A stretch of 64,000 nt of DNA from Meiothermus sp. CFH 77666 (lineage in GTDB: Bacteria > Deinococcota > Deinococci > Deinococcales > Thermaceae), in assembly GCF_017497985.1 (NCBI RefSeq), contig NZ_JAGDFV010000014.1, positions 23,986 to 87,985 of the forward strand, in the 5' to 3' direction. The notes under the pieces are model-generated. The model had not been told where the DNA came from. It saw only the letters and a program-made list of their open reading frames with translations, and ran no database searches. Positions 23,327-31,496 of the stretch are shown here, one piece after another; position 1 is the stretch's first letter, and the number at the start of each line of letters is the position of its first letter. Both the position numbers and the translations under genes were made by a program.

Positions 23327-25854
23327 GCGCTATGAACGCCCAACGACCTTTGTCCGGACTAAGCGAAGCAGAAGCTCAAAGACGCCTGCGCACCCACGGC
23401 CCCAACGCCCTGCCCGAGAAGCGTTCCGAGGCGTTGTGGCGACGCTTTTTGCATCAGTTCAAAAGCCCCCTTATCTACATTCTGCTCTTTGCCCTGGCGG
23501 TGGACTTTGGGGGGTGGTGGCTCGAGGGGCGGCATGGCTGGCCGCTGGAGTCCCTGGTCATCGGGCTGATTCTGCTGCTCAACGCAGGCCTGGGCACCTG
23601 GCAGGAGCGCAAATCGGAAGCCGCACTGCTCAAGCTCAAACGCCTGTCCAGCCCCCTGGTCTGGGTGGAGCGCGATGGGGCCTGGGCAGAGCGCCCCAGC
23701 CGGGAACTGGTACCCGGCGACCTGGTGCGCCTCGAGGCCGGCGACCGGGTGCCCGCCGACGTGAGGCTTCTGGAAGGCAGCCCGCTGGTGGATGAGTCGG
23801 TCTTGACCGGCGAGAGCCTGCCCGCCGAAAAAGAGGTGGGCCAGGAACTTTTTAGCGGAACCCTGCTGGTGCGGGGCAAGGCCTTTGCCGAGGTATTGCG
23901 CACCGGCTCCGAGAGCGCTTTAGGCAAGCTGGCGGCCTTGTTGGGCGAGATTCGCGCCGAGCCCACGCCACTCGAGCGCGACCTGCACCACTTTGGCAAT
24001 CAGGTAGCCCGGTGGGTGCTGGTGCTGGCCGGGGCGCTGGTGCTGCTGGGCCTCTTCACCGAAGGAGCAGGCCGGCTCCCACAGGTTTTTCTGTTTGCCG
24101 TGGCCCTGGCGGTGGCCGCCGTGCCCGAGGGGCTTCCGGCGGTGCTGACCCTGACCCTCTCGCTGGGGGTGGAGCGCATGGCCACCCGCAAGGCGGTGGT
24201 ACGCAAACTTTCGGCGGTAGAAGCGCTGGGCTCGGTAACGGTCATTGCCACCGACAAAACCGGCACCCTCACCGAAAACCGCATGGAGGTGCGGGCCCTG
24301 GACAGCCCCGACCCCGCCCTGGCGCAGGTAGCCCTGGCCCTAGCCAACGACGCCGACCACGGCATCGGCGACCCCATGGATCTGGCCTTGCTGCACTACG
24401 TAGGTCGGCAGGGGGTACAGGTAGAAACTCTGCGGCAGAGCCACCCCCGCCTTTCCGAACGGGCCTTTGAGAGCAGCCACAAGTTTCAGCGGGTCACGGT
24501 AGAGGCCCCACAGGGCCCGGTGAGCTACCTCAAGGGGGCCCCCGAGGTACTGCTGGGGCGCTCCAACCTGCCCCCACACGAGTACCAGTCCTGGCAGGAG
24601 AAAGCCCTGGCCTACGCCGCCGAAGGCTACCGGGTGCTGGGGGTGGCCTGGGGGCGCGGCGAAACCGAAGAAAACCTGCAATTTCTGGGTCTGGTGCTGT
24701 TCTGGGATCCGCCCCGGCCCGAAGTGCCCGAGGCCATCCGCAAAGCCCAGGCAGCGGGCATCCGGGTCTTGATGGTCACCGGCGACCACCCTGCCACAGC
24801 CCTGGCCATCGCCCACCAGATCGGCATTCCCGGCGAACGCGTCATCACCGGTAGCGACCTGGAAGACTACACCCCCCAGGCCCTGGCCCAGGCGGTGCGC
24901 GAGGTCAATGTGTTTGCCCGGGTCTCGCCCCAGCACAAGCTCAAGCTGGTGGAATTGCTCCAGTCCAGCGGCGAAGTGGTGGCCATGACCGGCGACGGCG
25001 TGAACGATGCCCCCGCCCTCAAACGCGCCGATGTGGGCGTGGCGATGGGACAGCGCGGCTCGGACGTGAGTCGCGAGGTGGCCGACCTGGTCTTACTGGA
25101 CGACAATTTCGCCACCATCGTAACCGCCATCGAGGAAGGGCGCAACATCTACGAGAACATCCAGAAATTCATTCGCTTCCTGTTCTCCACCAACCTCTCG
25201 GAAGTGCTGGTAGTGGCCATTGGGGCCCTGGCTGCGGCCCTCCTGAACCTGCGGGATGCCACCGGAGCCCTGCTGCTCCCCCTCACGGCGGTGCAAATCC
25301 TGTGGATTAATCTGATTACCGATGGCCTGCCCGCCCTCTCGCTCACCCTGGACAAAAACCCCAGCGTCATGCAGCACCCGCCCCGGCCTCCCAAGGCCCC
25401 CTTGCTGGATGGCCCTTCCCTGCGCTTTGTGCTGGTGAGCGGAATCATCAAGGCGCTGTGCGCACTGGGGCTTTTGGGCTTGCTGCCGCGCTGGGGGTAT
25501 AGCCTCGAGGCCACCCGCAGCGCTACCTTCCACTTCATGGCTATTGGACAGCTTTTCTTTGCCTACCCCGCCCGCCACACCCACCTGTTTCCCCTGCCCA
25601 ACCTCTGGCTTCACGGCGCGGTGCTGCTGGGGATGGCCGTACAGTTCCTGGTAGGCATGCTCCCCGCCAGTATTCTTGCGCTGGATCTGGTTCCGCTGCC
25701 CCTGCTGCTCTGGGGGGTGCTACTCGGCACAGCCCTGTTGGCCTGGGGCCTGGCCGAGCTAACCAGCCGCATCTTTTGGCGTAACCACCGGGGTCTGCCC
25801 TACACCCGGCAAGCCATAGCTGAAGGACGGCGCAATACTACCACCCGGCTATAG
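23323..25854 (+). CDS. P2-type cation ATPase, probably Ca2+
   Basis: An 843-aa membrane pump. The N-terminal cation-ATPase domain [20 protein letters not shown] is followed by the actuator TGESLPAEK, the phosphorylated D311 in DKTGTLT, the nucleotide-domain KGAPEVLL and the hinge [12 protein letters not shown]4 [14 protein letters not shown], the Glu in M5 (NLSEVLVV) and M6 [13 protein letters not shown] match SERCA-type Ca2+ pumps. It is translationally coupled (ATGA) to the hydrogenase protease, so it is in the hydrogenase operon. Mn2+ or Mg2+ transport cannot be excluded. Confidence 0.87.
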   Translation: MSAMNAQRPLSGLSEAEAQRRLRTHGPNALPEKRSEALWRRFLHQFKSPLIYILLFALAVDFGGWWLEGRHGWPLESLVIGLILLLNAGLGTWQERKSEAALLKLKRLSSPLVWVERDGAWAERPSRELVPGDLVRLEAGDRVPADVRLLEGSPLVDESVLTGESLPAEKEVGQELFSGTLLVRGKAFAEVLRTGSESALGKLAALLGEIRAEPTPLERDLHHFGNQVARWVLVLAGALVLLGLFTEGAGRLPQVFLFAVALAVAAVPEGLPAVLTLTLSLGVERMATRKAVVRKLSAVEALGSVTVIATDKTGTLTENRMEVRALDSPDPALAQVALALANDADHGIGDPMDLALLHYVGRQGVQVETLRQSHPRLSERAFESSHKFQRVTVEAPQGPVSYLKGAPEVLLGRSNLPPHEYQSWQEKALAYAAEGYRVLGVAWGRGETEENLQFLGLVLFWDPPRPEVPEAIRKAQAAGIRVLMVTGDHPATALAIAHQIGIPGERVITGSDLEDYTPQALAQAVREVNVFARVSPQHKLKLVELLQSSGEVVAMTGDGVNDAPALKRADVGVAMGQRGSDVSREVADLVLLDDNFATIVTAIEEGRNIYENIQKFIRFLFSTNLSEVLVVAIGALAAALLNLRDATGALLLPLTAVQILWINLITDGLPALSLTLDKNPSVMQHPPRPPKAPLLDGPSLRFVLVSGIIKALCALGLLGLLPRWGYSLEATRSATFHFMAIGQLFFAYPARHTHLFPLPNLWLHGAVLLGMAVQFLVGMLPASILALDLVPLPLLLWGVLLGTALLAWGLAELTSRIFWRNHRGLPYTRQAIAEGRRNTTTRL

Positions 25855-25858
25855 GCTC

Positions 25859-27067
25859 TCAGCGGCGCTCCACTGCCAAGGCCCTACGCTGGGCCTCCTC
25901 GAGGGCCTGGCGGGGGTTGGCATTGCCCTTCAGGACACGCTCGAGGGCATCTTCCAGGAAGCTGTACCAGAGGGTCACTTCGGGGTCCTGTGCCCAGGAG
26001 GCCGCCTGCTCGAGGCCGCTAAAGGCCACCCGGCGGCGGGGGTCTTCACGGTAGAAATCCTCTAGCAAAGGCTGGGCCGCGCGGCGCATGGGCAGGCAGT
26101 AGGTGGCCTTGACCCACTCGGCCATGCTGGCAGGCTCCATCCAGTAGCGCCACAGGGCCACCACCCCTCTGGCCTGGGCCTCGCTGGCCCCGCGCAACAC
26201 CATCAGATTCCCCCCGGCCAGCGGCAGCTTGCCGTCGGGTGTGCGGGGCACGGGAGCCACCCCCAGGCGGAAGGGAATGGGGGTGCGGTTTTCCAGCACC
26301 GGCCAGACCGTTACCGGCGCGATACCCATAAAGGTTTTGGTACGCACAAAGTCCACCAGGGCAAACTGGGCCTCGGCGATGTTACGGCTCTGGGCACTCC
26401 CCGCACGCACCAGGCTTTGCAAATACTCGAGGCTCTGCACCACCCTGGCATCGGTGAAGTTGGGACGTCCATCGCGCACCAGTTGCCCACCCCGGCTCAT
26501 CACTACCGCATTGAAGCTGTAAATGTCGCTCAGGATGGTAAAACCGCGGGCTGCTCGAGTGGTCAGTTGCTCGGCCACTGCGGCCAGGGCTTCCCAGGTC
26601 TGGGGCGGACTCTGGCGGCGGGCCGCCATCTGGTCGGCATTAAAAAACAGCACCGGCAGGTGCAGCTCCACCGGCAAGGCATAGGTTCGGCCCCGAAAGC
26701 GCCCGGTCTCGAGCAACCCCGGATAGAAATCGGTGGGCAGATTACCCAGGTATTCGTCCAGCGGCAGGGCCAGGTTCTCCTGCACGGCCCGGCTGACAAA
26801 CGAGACCTCGCCATAGTAAAGCTGGGGTGGATTACCTGCCCGGATGGCCGAGGTGAGCTTGAGGCCCCCTTCGCGCAGGTCGCCCACGTACTGCGCTGCA
26901 ATGCGGTACTCCCGCTGGCGGCCATTGAACTCGCCCACAATTTTTTCCAGCGCCTCCCGCCCAGGAGAGTCCAACGTGTGCCAGAAAGAAATTTCTACGG
27001 GTCTTTGGGCGTAGGCAATGCCACACAACAAGCCTATAGACAGCCATCGTAGGAGCGCAACGTTCAC
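25859..27067 (-). CDS. Orphan sugar/glycerol-phosphate-type ABC binding protein
   Basis: A 402-aa family-1 extracellular solute-binding protein. A signal peptide covers residues 1-20 (cut after AYA), then RPVEISFWHTLDSPGREALEKIVGEFN, the usual start of UgpB/MalE-like proteins. GGNLMVLRGAS and a C-terminal NANPRQALEEAQRRA fit the family. The start codon is GTG at 27067, with TAAGCT seven bases upstream and no Shine-Dalgarno. No permease or ATPase is beside it, and it converges with the P-type ATPase with a 4-base gap. The ligand is unknown. Confidence 0.82.
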   Translation of the reverse strand: MNVALLRWLSIGLLCGIAYAQRPVEISFWHTLDSPGREALEKIVGEFNGRQREYRIAAQYVGDLREGGLKLTSAIRAGNPPQLYYGEVSFVSRAVQENLALPLDEYLGNLPTDFYPGLLETGRFRGRTYALPVELHLPVLFFNADQMAARRQSPPQTWEALAAVAEQLTTRAARGFTILSDIYSFNAVVMSRGGQLVRDGRPNFTDARVVQSLEYLQSLVRAGSAQSRNIAEAQFALVDFVRTKTFMGIAPVTVWPVLENRTPIPFRLGVAPVPRTPDGKLPLAGGNLMVLRGASEAQARGVVALWRYWMEPASMAEWVKATYCLPMRRAAQPLLEDFYREDPRRRVAFSGLEQAASWAQDPEVTLWYSFLEDALERVLKGNANPRQALEEAQRRALAVERR

Positions 27068-27107
27068 TGGTTTAGCTTAGGACAAAATTCTGAAGGCACC
27101 CTGAAGA

Positions 27108-27280
27108 CATATCCCGACCTTCACCAACGTTGTTGCCCGCGAAAACGAGAATGCGTCTGAGCCAGATGCAGGTTGCGCACCCCAACGGGTACTTGGGTTT
27201 CGAGTTTTCCGATGACCACTGTTCTGTTCGGGATAGGGCTTCCTTGAGGTCGGATGGCTCGAGATTCGCGAAGAGCGTTC
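27108..27280 (+). repeat. Dispersed repeat family R1, copy B (full length)
   Basis: About 173 bases with the same order of blocks as copy A: CATATCCCGACCTTC, CCCGCGAAAACGAGAATGCGTC (written here in parts in copy A), ACTTGGGTTTCGAGTTTTCC, ATGACCACTGTTCTGTTC and GCGAAGAGCG at the end. It preserves the sequence that copy C lost to the IS insertion. It starts 40 bases upstream of the orphan binding-protein GTG. No coding potential. Confidence 0.65.
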
Positions 27281-27744
27281 TGGGTAGTACGTTGGCCCTG
27301 CCATTGACCCGCACCCCCATCGAGTAAGGCCCGGCCCGAGGGGCCGCCCTTGCGGGGCTGGTGGGGGCTGGCCTGTATGCAAGCGTTACCGAAAAACATT
27401 GGGGCTCCGCTTCACAGGATTTCGTAGCCGACATAACAGCCATCAACCGCGAGGCCCCGGAGGAGGGCTGTTGCAGGGGCTACGAACGGTTCAGGGCTTC
27501 AAAGGGGGGAAGTAACCAAAGGGCGTGACACAGGCATTCTTTCACACCTAAAGAAATGCTAAACTTTAGGGGCTGGTATTTGCACTAGCATTGAAGCTGG
27601 AATTGCCTGGCATTGAACGCAATCAAGCGCACAGGGAGCACCCCTTGATTCTGAGAACCGCACCCACCCCGCTCTATCAGGTTAAAATGCCCTTTATCGG
27701 AATCCCATGCGCCTTTTCAGGGAGCCTTGCATAGTGGTGTGACC
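27281..27744. other. Gene-free region after R1 copy B
   Basis: No gene is supported. A GGCCC...GGGCC stem lies near 27328-27345. Further on are TTCTTTCACACCTAAAGAA (inverted TTCTTT/AAAGAA, 27537-27555) and an A/T-rich stretch TAAACTTTA at 27558-27566 that could contain a promoter for the gene at 27745. The ORFs here read through repeat sequence only. Confidence 0.35.
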
Positions 27745-28104
27745 ATGCGCAGTCTTCTATTGGCCTTTGTATTAGCACTTGCACCGCTGCCCAACCTCCC
27801 CTACATTCCATCGGGAAGCGAGATTCGGGTGGTGTCCCCCGATTTACTCACGGTGTATGTGGTCTGGCAGGTGGATGAACGCAACCTGGTTTTGCAAAGC
27901 AAGCTGCCCGCCCCCGCCAACCGGGAGGTTCGGGTGCTGTTCCGGGTGGATGGAGGCTACCGCCCCCCGTACAATGGAATCACCACCCCCCGGGGGGATA
28001 TCGCACTGATGATCCAGGGCGAACGTGTTAGTCTGAACGAGCTTTTGACCCGTACATACCGTCTGAACCTGCCCAATGGGCGCGTCTTGCCGGAGGTTCG
28101 ATGA
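27745..28104 (+). CDS. Small exported protein coupled to a response regulator
   Basis: A 119-aa protein with a signal peptide (MRSLLLAFVLALAPLP). The mature part is a short beta-rich stretch containing SGSEIRVVSPDLLTVYVVWQVD and RVLFRVDGGYRPPYNGITTPRG. I do not recognise the family. The ATG at 27745 is preferred over a start six codons earlier because the signal begins there. It overlaps the response regulator by ATGA, which suggests an envelope protein made together with the two-component system. Confidence 0.65.
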   Translation: MRSLLLAFVLALAPLPNLPYIPSGSEIRVVSPDLLTVYVVWQVDERNLVLQSKLPAPANREVRVLFRVDGGYRPPYNGITTPRGDIALMIQGERVSLNELLTRTYRLNLPNGRVLPEVR

Positions 28105-28775
28105 AACGCATTCTGCTGATTGAAGACGACCCCGAAATTGCTCACCTCTTGCAGCTCGAGCTTGGCGAGGCCGGCTACACCGTAGACTGGGCCCCAGGGG
28201 GCATGCCGGGCCTGGTGCGCCTGCGCGAAGCGGTGCCCGATCTGGTCATTCTCGACCTGGGCTTGCCGGATTTGGACGGGGGCGAGGTGGCCCGCCGCAT
28301 TCGGGCCGGCTACGAAGTGCCCATCATTGTCCTGACCGCTGCCGATGCGGTCGAGCGCAAGGTCAGCCTGCTCTCCGACGGAGCCGATGACTACATCGTA
28401 AAGCCCTTCCACCCCGCCGAGCTACTGGCCCGCATCCAGGTGCAGCTGCGCCACCGCGAGGGGGGCGAGCAGATCAGTGTGGGGGGCCTGGAAGTGCATC
28501 TGGCCAAACGCCAGGTGCTCTTCGACGGGCAGGAACTGCGCCTCTCGCCCAAGGAGTTCGAGTTGCTCTCGCTCCTCGTGAGCCGCGCCGGCAAGGTGTT
28601 TAGCCGCCAGGAGATCGAGGAGCATCTGTGGGGACGCCAGCTCGAGCGCGACTCCAACGTAGTAGACGTCCACATTGCCAACCTGCGCTCCAAGCTACGC
28701 GAGGCCGGGGCCTATGGCTACCTGCGTACCGTGCGGGGGGTGGGTTACGCCCTGCGCCAGCGTGAAGCCGAGTGA
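28101..28775 (+). CDS. OmpR/PhoB-family response regulator
   Basis: A 224-aa DNA-binding regulator. The receiver domain (1-115) has the acidic pair in LLIEDD, phospho-acceptor D52 in LVILDLGLPDLDG, Thr in VLTAADA and Lys in VKPFHP. The winged-helix domain (125-222) has LSPKEFELLSLLVSRAG and the recognition helix region SNVVDVHIANLRSKL. The cognate kinase gene starts 179 bases later, behind an R1 repeat. Confidence 0.92.
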   Translation: MKRILLIEDDPEIAHLLQLELGEAGYTVDWAPGGMPGLVRLREAVPDLVILDLGLPDLDGGEVARRIRAGYEVPIIVLTAADAVERKVSLLSDGADDYIVKPFHPAELLARIQVQLRHREGGEQISVGGLEVHLAKRQVLFDGQELRLSPKEFELLSLLVSRAGKVFSRQEIEEHLWGRQLERDSNVVDVHIANLRSKLREAGAYGYLRTVRGVGYALRQREAE

Positions 28776-28850
28776 GCGCCTGGTGGCGTGCCAAGAGGGT
28801 TCGGCGCTAAGCGCAAACAACATGGCCCTTATGGCCCATCTCCGCGGCTT

Positions 28851-28954
28851 AGAGCGCTCTTCACAAATTTTGAGCCATCTGGATATGGGAAAGCTTTGTC
28901 CTGGACAGAACAGTGGCCGCCGGGATGGGCGGCCATGTCTGTGAAGAGCTCAAT
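28851..28954 (-). repeat. Dispersed repeat family R1, copy D (short form) between regulator and kinase
   Basis: A 104-base element in reverse orientation. The terminal inverted repeats are GCTCTTCACAAA (28856-28867) and, on the other strand, GCTCTTCACAGA (from 28938-28949), 11 of 12 matching. The core AAGCTTTGTCCTGGACAGAA is the complement of copy A's TTCTGTCCAGGACAAAGC. The middle third of the long form is missing. Its right edge abuts the ATG of the kinase gene. Confidence 0.65.
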
Positions 28955-30316
28955 ATGTCCTTCCGCACCCGACTGATCCTGGCTTATACGATCCTGTGGG
29001 TGCTGATTCTGGCCTTGACCCTGACCATTGCCGTCTACAGCATCAATTTCGGTCTGTACGGGCAGGTCGAGCGTACCCTGTTGCGCTACGTGAACGAGGT
29101 AGCCCAGCTCTATGCCTCGGGCCGCGCCGGGGAGATCAGCCTGCCCCGCTCGGGCCCGGTAAACGTGAGCTTTTACAGTTCGGGTGGGCAGCTCCTGATT
29201 GCACCCAGCCCTGACTTTGACCAGAAAGTACCCAAAAACTATATCCGTGCGGCCAGCAGCACCGCCAAGCCCTATTACGCCCCTGGCTATATGGCCGCCT
29301 ATCAGGAAATCCCGGGGGCGGTGGTAGCGGTCAGTCAGGATACCCGCTATATCGAGAGTATTTCGGTTACGGTGCGCAACACCCTGATTCAGGGGATGGC
29401 CTTTCTGCTGCCCCTGGGCGCCCTCCTGATTGTGCTGGCGGCCCGTCTTTCGCTCATTCCGCTGCACCGGGCGGCCTCCGAGGTGGACAAGCGCGGCCCG
29501 CGCAACCTCGAGCCCATCCACTACACCGGCCCCAAGGACGACCTGGGGGTAATGGTGGAGAAGGTCAACGACCTGCTGGGCGAGCTGCGCGAGGCCCAGG
29601 CCCGCGAACGGGCCTTTCTGGCCGAGGTTTCGCACGAACTTCGCACCCCCCTGACCTCGCTGAACGGCTACCTCGAGCGCCTCAGCCGCAACCCCAGCGA
29701 TACCGAGATGCTCGAGCGGGCCCGCAAAATTGCCGCCCACACCGCCCGCATGGTGCAGGACCTGCTGGCCCTGGCCCGGGGCGAGGCCGAGCGTAGCGTG
29801 AATGCCCACATCGTCAACCTGGGCGACCTGCTGCGCCAGGCTGTGGGCGAGTATCCCGGCGTGGTGCTCAAGATGCCCGCCGAGTTTCCCGAGGTGCTGG
29901 GCGACCCCGACCGCCTCTTGCAGCTCGCACGAAACCTTATCGCCAACGCAATACGGGCTGCCGGTGCCCCCGAAAAGGTGCAGGTGCGGGTCTGGATGGT
30001 CAAGGAACCCACCGACAACCCCCCCGACCCCTACGAGTCCGCCGACGAGCTTCGCACCACCTCCACCCCCGAGATGAAACCACCCAAGCAGCCCTGGGCC
30101 GCTTTTGCCATTGTGGACCGCGGGCCGGGCATCGCCCCCGAGGTGCTGCCCCGGCTCTTCACGCGGTTTGCCAGGGGCCCCGAGGGCGGCACTGGGCTGG
30201 GGCTGGCCATTGCCAAGCAGATTGCCGAGGCCCACGGGGGCGAGATTCGGGTCGCCAGCCGACCCGGCGAGACCCGCTTCACGGTGTTTTTGCCGCTCTT
30301 GCTGGAGGAAGAGTAA
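28955..30316 (+). CDS. Sensor histidine kinase
   Basis: A 453-aa membrane kinase. Transmembrane segments lie at about 6-28 and 145-170, enclosing a periplasmic sensor region of some 115 residues. The H box is FLAEVSHELRTPLTSLNGYL, the N box ARNLIANAIRAAG (with Asn-Ala spacing), G1 DRGPGIAPEV and G2 GGTGLGLAIA. A loop of about 35 residues rich in Pro, Asp and Glu lies between N and G1 boxes. It partners the regulator at 28101. The ATG at 28955 is preferred because residues upstream come from repeat DNA; only a weak GAAGAG precedes it. Confidence 0.88.
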   Translation: MSFRTRLILAYTILWVLILALTLTIAVYSINFGLYGQVERTLLRYVNEVAQLYASGRAGEISLPRSGPVNVSFYSSGGQLLIAPSPDFDQKVPKNYIRAASSTAKPYYAPGYMAAYQEIPGAVVAVSQDTRYIESISVTVRNTLIQGMAFLLPLGALLIVLAARLSLIPLHRAASEVDKRGPRNLEPIHYTGPKDDLGVMVEKVNDLLGELREAQARERAFLAEVSHELRTPLTSLNGYLERLSRNPSDTEMLERARKIAAHTARMVQDLLALARGEAERSVNAHIVNLGDLLRQAVGEYPGVVLKMPAEFPEVLGDPDRLLQLARNLIANAIRAAGAPEKVQVRVWMVKEPTDNPPDPYESADELRTTSTPEMKPPKQPWAAFAIVDRGPGIAPEVLPRLFTRFARGPEGGTGLGLAIAKQIAEAHGGEIRVASRPGETRFTVFLPLLLEEE

Positions 30317-30502
30317 TTTCAACAATCGAGCGGATAGCCAACTTTCAACATGTAAACAAGTGGAAGTAGGTGGTAGGAGGTAAGCAGTGGGTCTCCGACG
30401 CCTATTCCCTGCTCCTTACCTCATCACTCCCGAAGTATGCAAAGTGTTCAAGCAAAGATAGCAAACAAGATCACAGGTCGAGCCGGTACGGGTTTTTGTA
30501 AT

Positions 30503-30531
30503 TTGCACACCTTTGCAAACTTTCGTATGCT
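30503..30531 (+). promoter_or_regulatory. Leaderless promoter of the DeoR regulator
   Basis: TTGCAC (30503-30508), a 17-base spacer and TATGCT (30526-30531), six bases before the ATG at 30538. No Shine-Dalgarno fits in that gap. A half-conserved operator overlaps the -10 box. Confidence 0.6.
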
Positions 30532-30542
30532 TGCGTTATGCC
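30517..30542 (+). promoter_or_regulatory. Putative autoregulatory operator of the DeoR protein
   Basis: The sequence contains ACTTTCG-NNNN-CTTGCG, matching the left half and centre of the perfect palindrome at 31324-31349. The right half-site is not conserved. It covers the -10 box and start codon, so binding would block the regulator's own transcription. Confidence 0.45.
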
Positions 30543-31323
30543 CTCCCTCGAGGCCACCTTTCGCCACCAGGAAATCCTGGAGGTGCTGCACCGCGATGGC
30601 CGGTTGCAGGTGCGCCAGCTGGCCGAACACTTCGGGGTTTCTACCGTTACCATCCGCACCGACCTGGAGTATCTGGAGCAGCGGGGCCTGCTGCGCCGTA
30701 CGCGGGGGGGCGCGGTTCCGGCGGAGACCAAACGCTTTGAGCTGCCGCTGGAGGAAACCCGGCAGGTACACGCCCGAGAGAAAGAGCGCATCGGCCATCA
30801 CGCCGCCGCACTGGTGCGCGATGGCGAGACCATCATTCTGGATGTGGGCAGCACCACCACCGAGCTGGCTAAGGCCCTTCCGTCCTCGCTACGGAATGTG
30901 GTGGTGATTACCAGCGGGCTCAACATTGCACTGCTCCTGGAGTCGCATCCGGGCATCACGGTCATCGTCACGGGGGGCACTCTGCGGCCTTTGCAGCACT
31001 CGCTGGTGAACCCCTACGGTACGCTCCTGCTCCAGGAGATTAATGCCGACAAAGCCTTTATTGGCTGCAACGGGGTTCACCCCGACAAGGGCTTCACCAA
31101 CACCAACCTGCAAGAGGCCGAGATCAAGCGGGCCATGATGGAGGCCGCCCGCGAGACCATTGTGCTGGCCGACCACAGCAAGCTGATGCAGGTGGCCGCC
31201 GCCCGCATCGGGCCGCTGGAGGCCGCTCACCTGCTCATTACCGACCGCAAGGCCAAAAGCGAAGACCTGCTGGCACTAAGGCAGCGGGGCCTCGAGGTGG
31301 CCCTGGCCGCTCGAGATGGGTAA
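30538..31323 (+). CDS. DeoR-family transcriptional regulator of the galactoside cluster
   Basis: A 261-aa sugar-phosphate-responsive repressor. The N-terminal HTH (about 8-60) reads RHQEILEVLHRDGRLQVRQLAEHFGVSTVTIRTDL (given here only by its ends RHQEIL and TIRTDL), followed by LLRRTRGGAVP. The DeoRC effector domain has LDVGSTTTELAKAL, ITSGLNIALLLE, VTGGTLRPLQHSLVNP and DKAFIGCNG. It is followed directly by the binding-protein promoter and galactoside genes, so it most likely represses them and senses a sugar phosphate. Confidence 0.85.
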   Translation: MPSLEATFRHQEILEVLHRDGRLQVRQLAEHFGVSTVTIRTDLEYLEQRGLLRRTRGGAVPAETKRFELPLEETRQVHAREKERIGHHAAALVRDGETIILDVGSTTTELAKALPSSLRNVVVITSGLNIALLLESHPGITVIVTGGTLRPLQHSLVNPYGTLLLQEINADKAFIGCNGVHPDKGFTNTNLQEAEIKRAMMEAARETIVLADHSKLMQVAAARIGPLEAAHLLITDRKAKSEDLLALRQRGLEVALAARDG

Positions 31324-31349
31324 ATACTTTCGAAACCTTGCGAAAGTAT
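31324..31349 (+). promoter_or_regulatory. Palindromic operator upstream of the sugar-transport/galactoside operon
   Basis: A perfect inverted repeat, ATACTTTCG (31324-31332) and CGAAAGTAT (31341-31349), with an 8-base centre. It starts at the base after the DeoR stop codon and ends nine bases before the -35 box. Its left half and centre recur at the regulator's own promoter. Confidence 0.6.
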
Positions 31350-31358
31350 CCATAACTA

Positions 31359-31387
31359 TTGACAAGTTCAGAACTCCACCCTTAGAC
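31359..31387 (+). promoter_or_regulatory. Promoter of the galactoside transport operon
   Basis: A consensus TTGACA (31359-31364), a 17-base spacer and TTAGAC (31382-31387). Transcription would start near 31394, leaving a leader of about 100 bases before the binding-protein ATG at 31497. Confidence 0.65.
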
Positions 31388-31496
31388 TCGCCTGGAACCT
31401 TGACGGGGAAAGTTAATCGCTCCTACGCTCACGGGCCACAGTTCGTTTTGCCCAGGGCAGGAGCCCCGGAAAAGGCGGGTATCTAAGGAGGGATAC

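Noticed and set aside
27310..27480. Similarity of GCTGGCCTGTATG here to position 4282
   Set aside because: A shared 13-mer with no extended similarity on either side.
28829..30325. A 498-aa minus-strand open frame
   Set aside because: It mirrors the sensor kinase gene, has no domain, and its composition is that of an antisense frame.
31400..31490. Possible R1 fragment in the leader of the sugar-transport operon
   Set aside because: Only short similarity (CCAGGGCAGGAGC) to the R1 core; not enough to call a copy.
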